Source: Patiria pectinifera
Taxonomy: Eukaryota > Echinodermata > Asteroidea > Valvatida > Asterinidae
Assembly (NCBI GenBank): GCA_029964075.1
Contig: CM057136.1
Coordinates: 12,152,001-12,216,000, forward strand
Direction: 5' to 3'
Length of the DNA stretch: 64,000 nucleotides
The stretch's first letter is position 1; each line of letters opens with the position of its first letter. Shown one piece after another: positions 63,101 through 64,000 of the stretch. A model generated the notes under the pieces. The model ran no database searches, was not told where the DNA came from, and worked only from the letters and a program-made list of their open reading frames with translations. Both the position numbers and the translations under genes were made by a program.

Positions 63101-63934
63101 TATTGCCATCCCCACTTTAAATCAAGTAAGCTTTTCCCTCATTGGGAAAAGCTTACTAGATTCAGGAAAATGAGGGATTCCTCACTGGAATCCCTCATTC
63201 TCCTGACGACGGGCAGAGCATACTGTTCGAAACGTTGAGTCCCTCCGGTTCTTTTCAGAACCACACATACTCACAAAAGAGATTTATTCACATGGTGCTA
63301 CCGCAAACTTATCTTGTCTAAGTAAGCTTTTCAACATTAATGTGGTCAGTTACTTTTTGAATAGTTGCAAATTATCTACTCTACCTTTAAGAAAATCACT
63401 GCATAATCACAGAACTGACCTTGTTAATTTGAGCTCCACTGTATTGGGAGCGGTCTCCAGCAGACGCCTGGCAGCCATCAAGCTCATTCCAGCCAAGCCC
63501 TTCCCGCTGATGGCGTGGATGAAATCCCCGATCTGTATACTGCCCTCGCTTGCCGCCGGCAGGCCAGGTATGACGTCGCTCACCACGATCCCGGACCGGC
63601 TGCCCTTGAGGTCAAGGGTCAGGGACAGGCCGAGCTGTCCGGCCGAGTTGCGTTGGACCCTGATGATGGGGAGCTGGTCCACGTTGACGACTGTCGTAAC
63701 GTCGGACCGCGACGAGTTGGAAGGGCTCTGGGGGGCTTCGTATGGGGGTCTGTCAGAGTGTAGGGTAGGGGAGGCAGGGGGTGGGGAGGTTGGGACAGGA
63801 GGGGGTGCTGGAGTTGGGGTTTCCGTGGGGCGTTCCCTGAGGCGTAGGACCTTGATGGTGACCTCCTGGGGGGTCATGCGCAGGAAGGAGACGGCGTCGA
63901 AGTGGCTCATGGCTAGCATGTCATGGTCGTTGAC
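51084..63934 (-). CDS. PTPN13: PTPN13-like PDZ-domain tyrosine phosphatase, 3' fifteen coding exons (5' partial)
   Basis: Large cytoplasmic/submembrane protein tyrosine phosphatase (PTP-BL/FAP-1 type). Exons run from 63934 down to 51084 and join in phase to 1,036 residues plus TGA. Counting from the first residue in the window: end of a PDZ domain 1-35, Pro-rich linker, PDZ about 80-172 (GLSL loop), acidic linker with a long Pro/Ser/Thr stretch to 446, PDZ about 450-535 (GSLGFSLTG loop), Asp-rich linkers, then the PTP domain about 790-1036. The PTP domain has KNRYRNVLPYD, NYINASHI, YIACQGPLPQT, the HCSAGIGRTG P-loop (C972, R978) and QRQGMIQTKDQY. The WPD loop reads WTD. FERM and earlier PDZ exons lie beyond 64 kb. 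Confidence 0.95.
52048..52326 (-). CDS. PTPN13: PTPN13 phosphatase catalytic exon (WTD loop, HCSAGIGRTG)
   Basis: The acceptor is ttccgaag and the donor gttagt; 93 codons. It encodes HYVSHLNFTTWTDHGVPSSA, the P-loop VHCSAGIGRTGTLITIDTLM (nucleophile Cys at 52186-52188) and QRQGMIQTK (Q loop). The usual WPD Pro is Thr (codon at 52279-52281, ACG); Asp, Cys and Arg are intact. Confidence 0.96.
52951..53085 (-). CDS. PTPN13: PTPN13 phosphatase domain exon 3
   Basis: The acceptor is tttgctgcag and the donor gtatta; 45 codons in phase 0. It encodes VKCDRYWPDSMETPITVAGR then YQLRLDSMQTLDHFDIRKIS. KC-RYWP is the conserved strand. Confidence 0.94.
53111..53367 (+). mobile_element. TIR family B copy 2
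   Basis: 257 bp, same family and orientation, with ends tatgtgatgcgatcaagct and agcttgatcgcatcacata. It begins 25 bp from the 5' boundary of the PTPN13 exon at 52951-53085, inside the intron and next to the acceptor. Confidence 0.88.
54110..54318 (-). CDS. PTPN13: PTPN13 phosphatase domain exon 2
   Basis: The acceptor is ttgtttcag and the donor gtcaga. It encodes DKTRVVIKQAGRSNYINASH, then RYIACQGPLPQTTGDFWQMV and WEQRSDVIAMVTLAVESGK, the classical PTP motifs 2-4. Confidence 0.96.
54378..54490 (-). mobile_element. Third copy of the 57.3-kb repeat, reversed
   Basis: Read on the minus strand it gives ttcactgagttgaaactt, acattcttctttggattttg and aaaatgcatgaaaagcaaat, nearly identical to 57258-57378. 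Next to a PTPN13 phosphatase exon. Confidence 0.7.
54856..54946 (-). CDS. PTPN13: PTPN13 phosphatase domain exon 1 (KNRY motif)
   Basis: The acceptor is aaaatgtag and the donor gtaagt. It encodes VLRNVKLTDNCEEAKKAVNK then DKNRYRNVLP. KNRY is the phosphotyrosine recognition loop of PTPs. Confidence 0.93.
55155..55427 (-). CDS. PTPN13: PTPN13 exon leading into the phosphatase domain
   Basis: The acceptor is ctcccccag; the donor is the weaker gtcggc. It encodes ARGQMLPESDDDSSSWGSDA, then GRSLRNAIAALQKQIDKQDP and VEEFK. The helix before the phosphatase core resembles the vertebrate segment ending with EL-NL. Confidence 0.85.
56134..56273 (-). CDS. PTPN13: PTPN13 acidic linker exon
   Basis: The acceptor is acccccaaag and the donor gtggga. 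It encodes GHDTDDDMDYTMDLPDDSRA then ARPDTQRSSPSASDSRLPAL and KFGQALK. It is placed by phase between the PDZ and PTP domains. Confidence 0.82.
57258..57865. mobile_element. Repeat with direct and inverted subrepeats in a PTPN13 intron
   Basis: A 120-bp segment (57258-57378; cactgagctgaaac, cattcttctttgga, aaaatgcatgaaaagcaaat) recurs diverged at 57740-57860. The stretch 57380-57865 also has inverted ends, ctttaaagctacagtccatc and gatggattgaacctttaa. It looks like a partial and a full copy side by side. Confidence 0.6.
58002..58124 (-). CDS. PTPN13: PTPN13 linker exon
   Basis: The acceptor is gtatgcatgcag and the donor gtaaat. It encodes DLSEFDISTSLNFDSHSLPL then GGVSSMAFTPPPPGFRAGYV. The first Asp codon is split with the previous exon; phases fit. 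Confidence 0.82.
59167..59312 (-). mobile_element. TIR family A copy 4
   Basis: About 146 bp in the opposite orientation, from cagtcatgcaactgggaa to gaggaaaagttgcacaac, with the shared interior ttgtaatggcattcatgaga. Lies in a PTPN13 intron. Confidence 0.75.
59489..59694 (-). CDS. PTPN13: PTPN13 Asp-rich linker exon
   Basis: The acceptor is tatccaatccag and the donor gtaggt. It encodes QLTKSSSNSTPIQPKRLPIL, a run of six Asp, and SYTESARDAELEDA. The phases agree with both neighbours. Confidence 0.87.
60143..60234 (-). CDS. PTPN13: PTPN13 last PDZ domain, second part
   Basis: The acceptor is tactgtttag and the donor gtactg. It encodes VNGESLVGMTQNKAVGILRK then SKGVVRLAVT, helix B and the last strand of the PDZ begun in the previous exon. 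Confidence 0.93.
60451..60618 (-). CDS. PTPN13: PTPN13 last PDZ domain, first part
   Basis: The acceptor is ttgtccaatag and the donor gtcagt. It encodes VIWIDLEKPANGSLGFSLTG, then KTSIFIKTVTPGGVAESDGR and LRVGDRLLQ. GSLGFSLTG is the carboxylate-binding loop; the sequence resembles vertebrate PTPN13 PDZ5. Confidence 0.95.
61046..61444 (-). CDS. PTPN13: PTPN13 Pro/Ser/Thr-rich linker exon
   Basis: The acceptor is gtactccaacag and the donor gttagt; 133 codons, phase 0 at both ends. Frame choice follows splice phase: FEKDEADDHEPPRTPSPTYS, then Pro/Thr repeats, then GIIEKASTVGETDHESEGHP. Another frame is also open but does not join its neighbours. Likely disordered. Confidence 0.82.
62067..62252 (-). 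CDS. PTPN13: PTPN13 linker exon
   Basis: The acceptor is aatattacag and the donor gtgagt; phase 0 at both ends (62 codons), so it could be skipped without a frameshift. It encodes DVSESEKDHLDDVDAILASL and ENRPRPADVPIIQITAKS. Acidic, no known domain. Confidence 0.85.
62447..62684 (-). CDS. PTPN13: PTPN13 linker exon (acidic)
   Basis: The acceptor is gtgataacag and the donor gtaggg. The phases match both neighbours. It encodes NGQPVHPRRRLPTPRSPINS and an acidic end with DLDLGDLSSEKMEETDWE. No domain recognised. Confidence 0.85.
63125..63312 (+). mobile_element. Twin hairpins plus hammerhead-like core in a PTPN13 intron
   Basis: Two perfect hairpins, 63125-63157 (agtaagcttttccc arms) and 63169-63199 (aatgagggattcc arms), each with a 5-nt loop. 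They precede CTC, CTGACGA, C, GGGCAG/CTGTTC stem, GAAAC, GTT, GAG (63200-63239). The rest (ttcttttcagaacc, cacatggtgctaccgcaaac) matches the 13.5-kb family. Confidence 0.55.
63420..63934 (-). CDS. PTPN13: PTPN13 exon with PDZ end, Pro-rich linker and next PDZ
   Basis: The acceptor is cactttgcag and the donor gtcagt. VNDHDMLAMSHFDAVSFLRM ends one PDZ. PAPPPVPTSPPPASP is a linker. LPIIRVQRNSAGQLGLSLTL through AARRLLETAPNTVELKLT is a nearly complete PDZ in a single exon. Confidence 0.93.
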
Positions 63935-64000
63935 CTGCAAAGTGCAACAGAGAAAGCGAGCTACCAACCGGAACATTAATCTCTGATTCAGACATCTACT

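Larger units (their letters stand above)
51141..63419 (-). other. Introns of the PTPN13-like gene
   Basis: The fourteen introns range from about 0.2 to 1.9 kb. Apart from the family A, B and 57.3-kb-type elements and the hammerhead-like fragment, they are AT-rich with no additional exon in a compatible phase. The 58.14-58.27 kb stretch is a (ggtggg)-like purine tract; the others show nothing distinctive. Confidence 0.6.

Overview
The window is eukaryotic nuclear DNA. It is AT-rich and intron-rich, with GT-AG exons and many small transposon relics. Four genes can be reconstructed by joining exons whose splice phases agree throughout. Their protein set (a TCF/LEF factor with HMG box plus C-clamp, a UPF0728/C10orf53 protein, NFU1, and a PTPN13-type PDZ-phosphatase) and the repeat style suggest a marine invertebrate deuterostome, most likely an echinoderm such as a sea star. 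The species assignment is an inference.

Layout. Positions 1-10,747 hold no exon I can defend, only repeats and a CpG-dense block near 2.5-3.1 kb. From 10,748 to 29,962 (+) lie the last seven coding exons of a TCF/LEF gene, the nuclear effector of Wnt/beta-catenin signalling; its beta-catenin-binding N-terminus was not found here. An AT-rich stretch that may be a long TCF 3' UTR follows to about 34.5 kb. At 35,303-37,059 (-) is a complete three-exon UPF0728 gene. It is divergent from, and 267 bp away from, a complete seven-exon NFU1 gene (37,327-44,866, +), a mitochondrial iron-sulfur scaffold. A minisatellite block (46.36-47.27 kb) separates NFU1 from the convergent PTPN13-like gene (51,084 to beyond 63,934, -). 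For that gene, fifteen 3' coding exons are present: two PDZ domains plus the end of a third, acidic and Pro-rich linkers, and the full phosphatase domain.

The genes do not form one pathway. All three neighbours of TCF have human counterparts on chromosomes that also carry a TCF/LEF paralogue, so the cluster may preserve ancient linkage.

The introns and spacers are rich in small non-autonomous elements. These include at least five terminal-inverted-repeat families (one with TTAA flanks), a tRNA-headed SINE family with a nested insertion, a long foldback, and a family carrying a hammerhead-ribozyme-like core. The most notable gene-level oddities are a tandem duplication of the NFU1 exon 5 splice acceptor, a Thr in place of Pro in the phosphatase WPD loop, and a consensus CtBP-binding motif near the TCF C-terminus.
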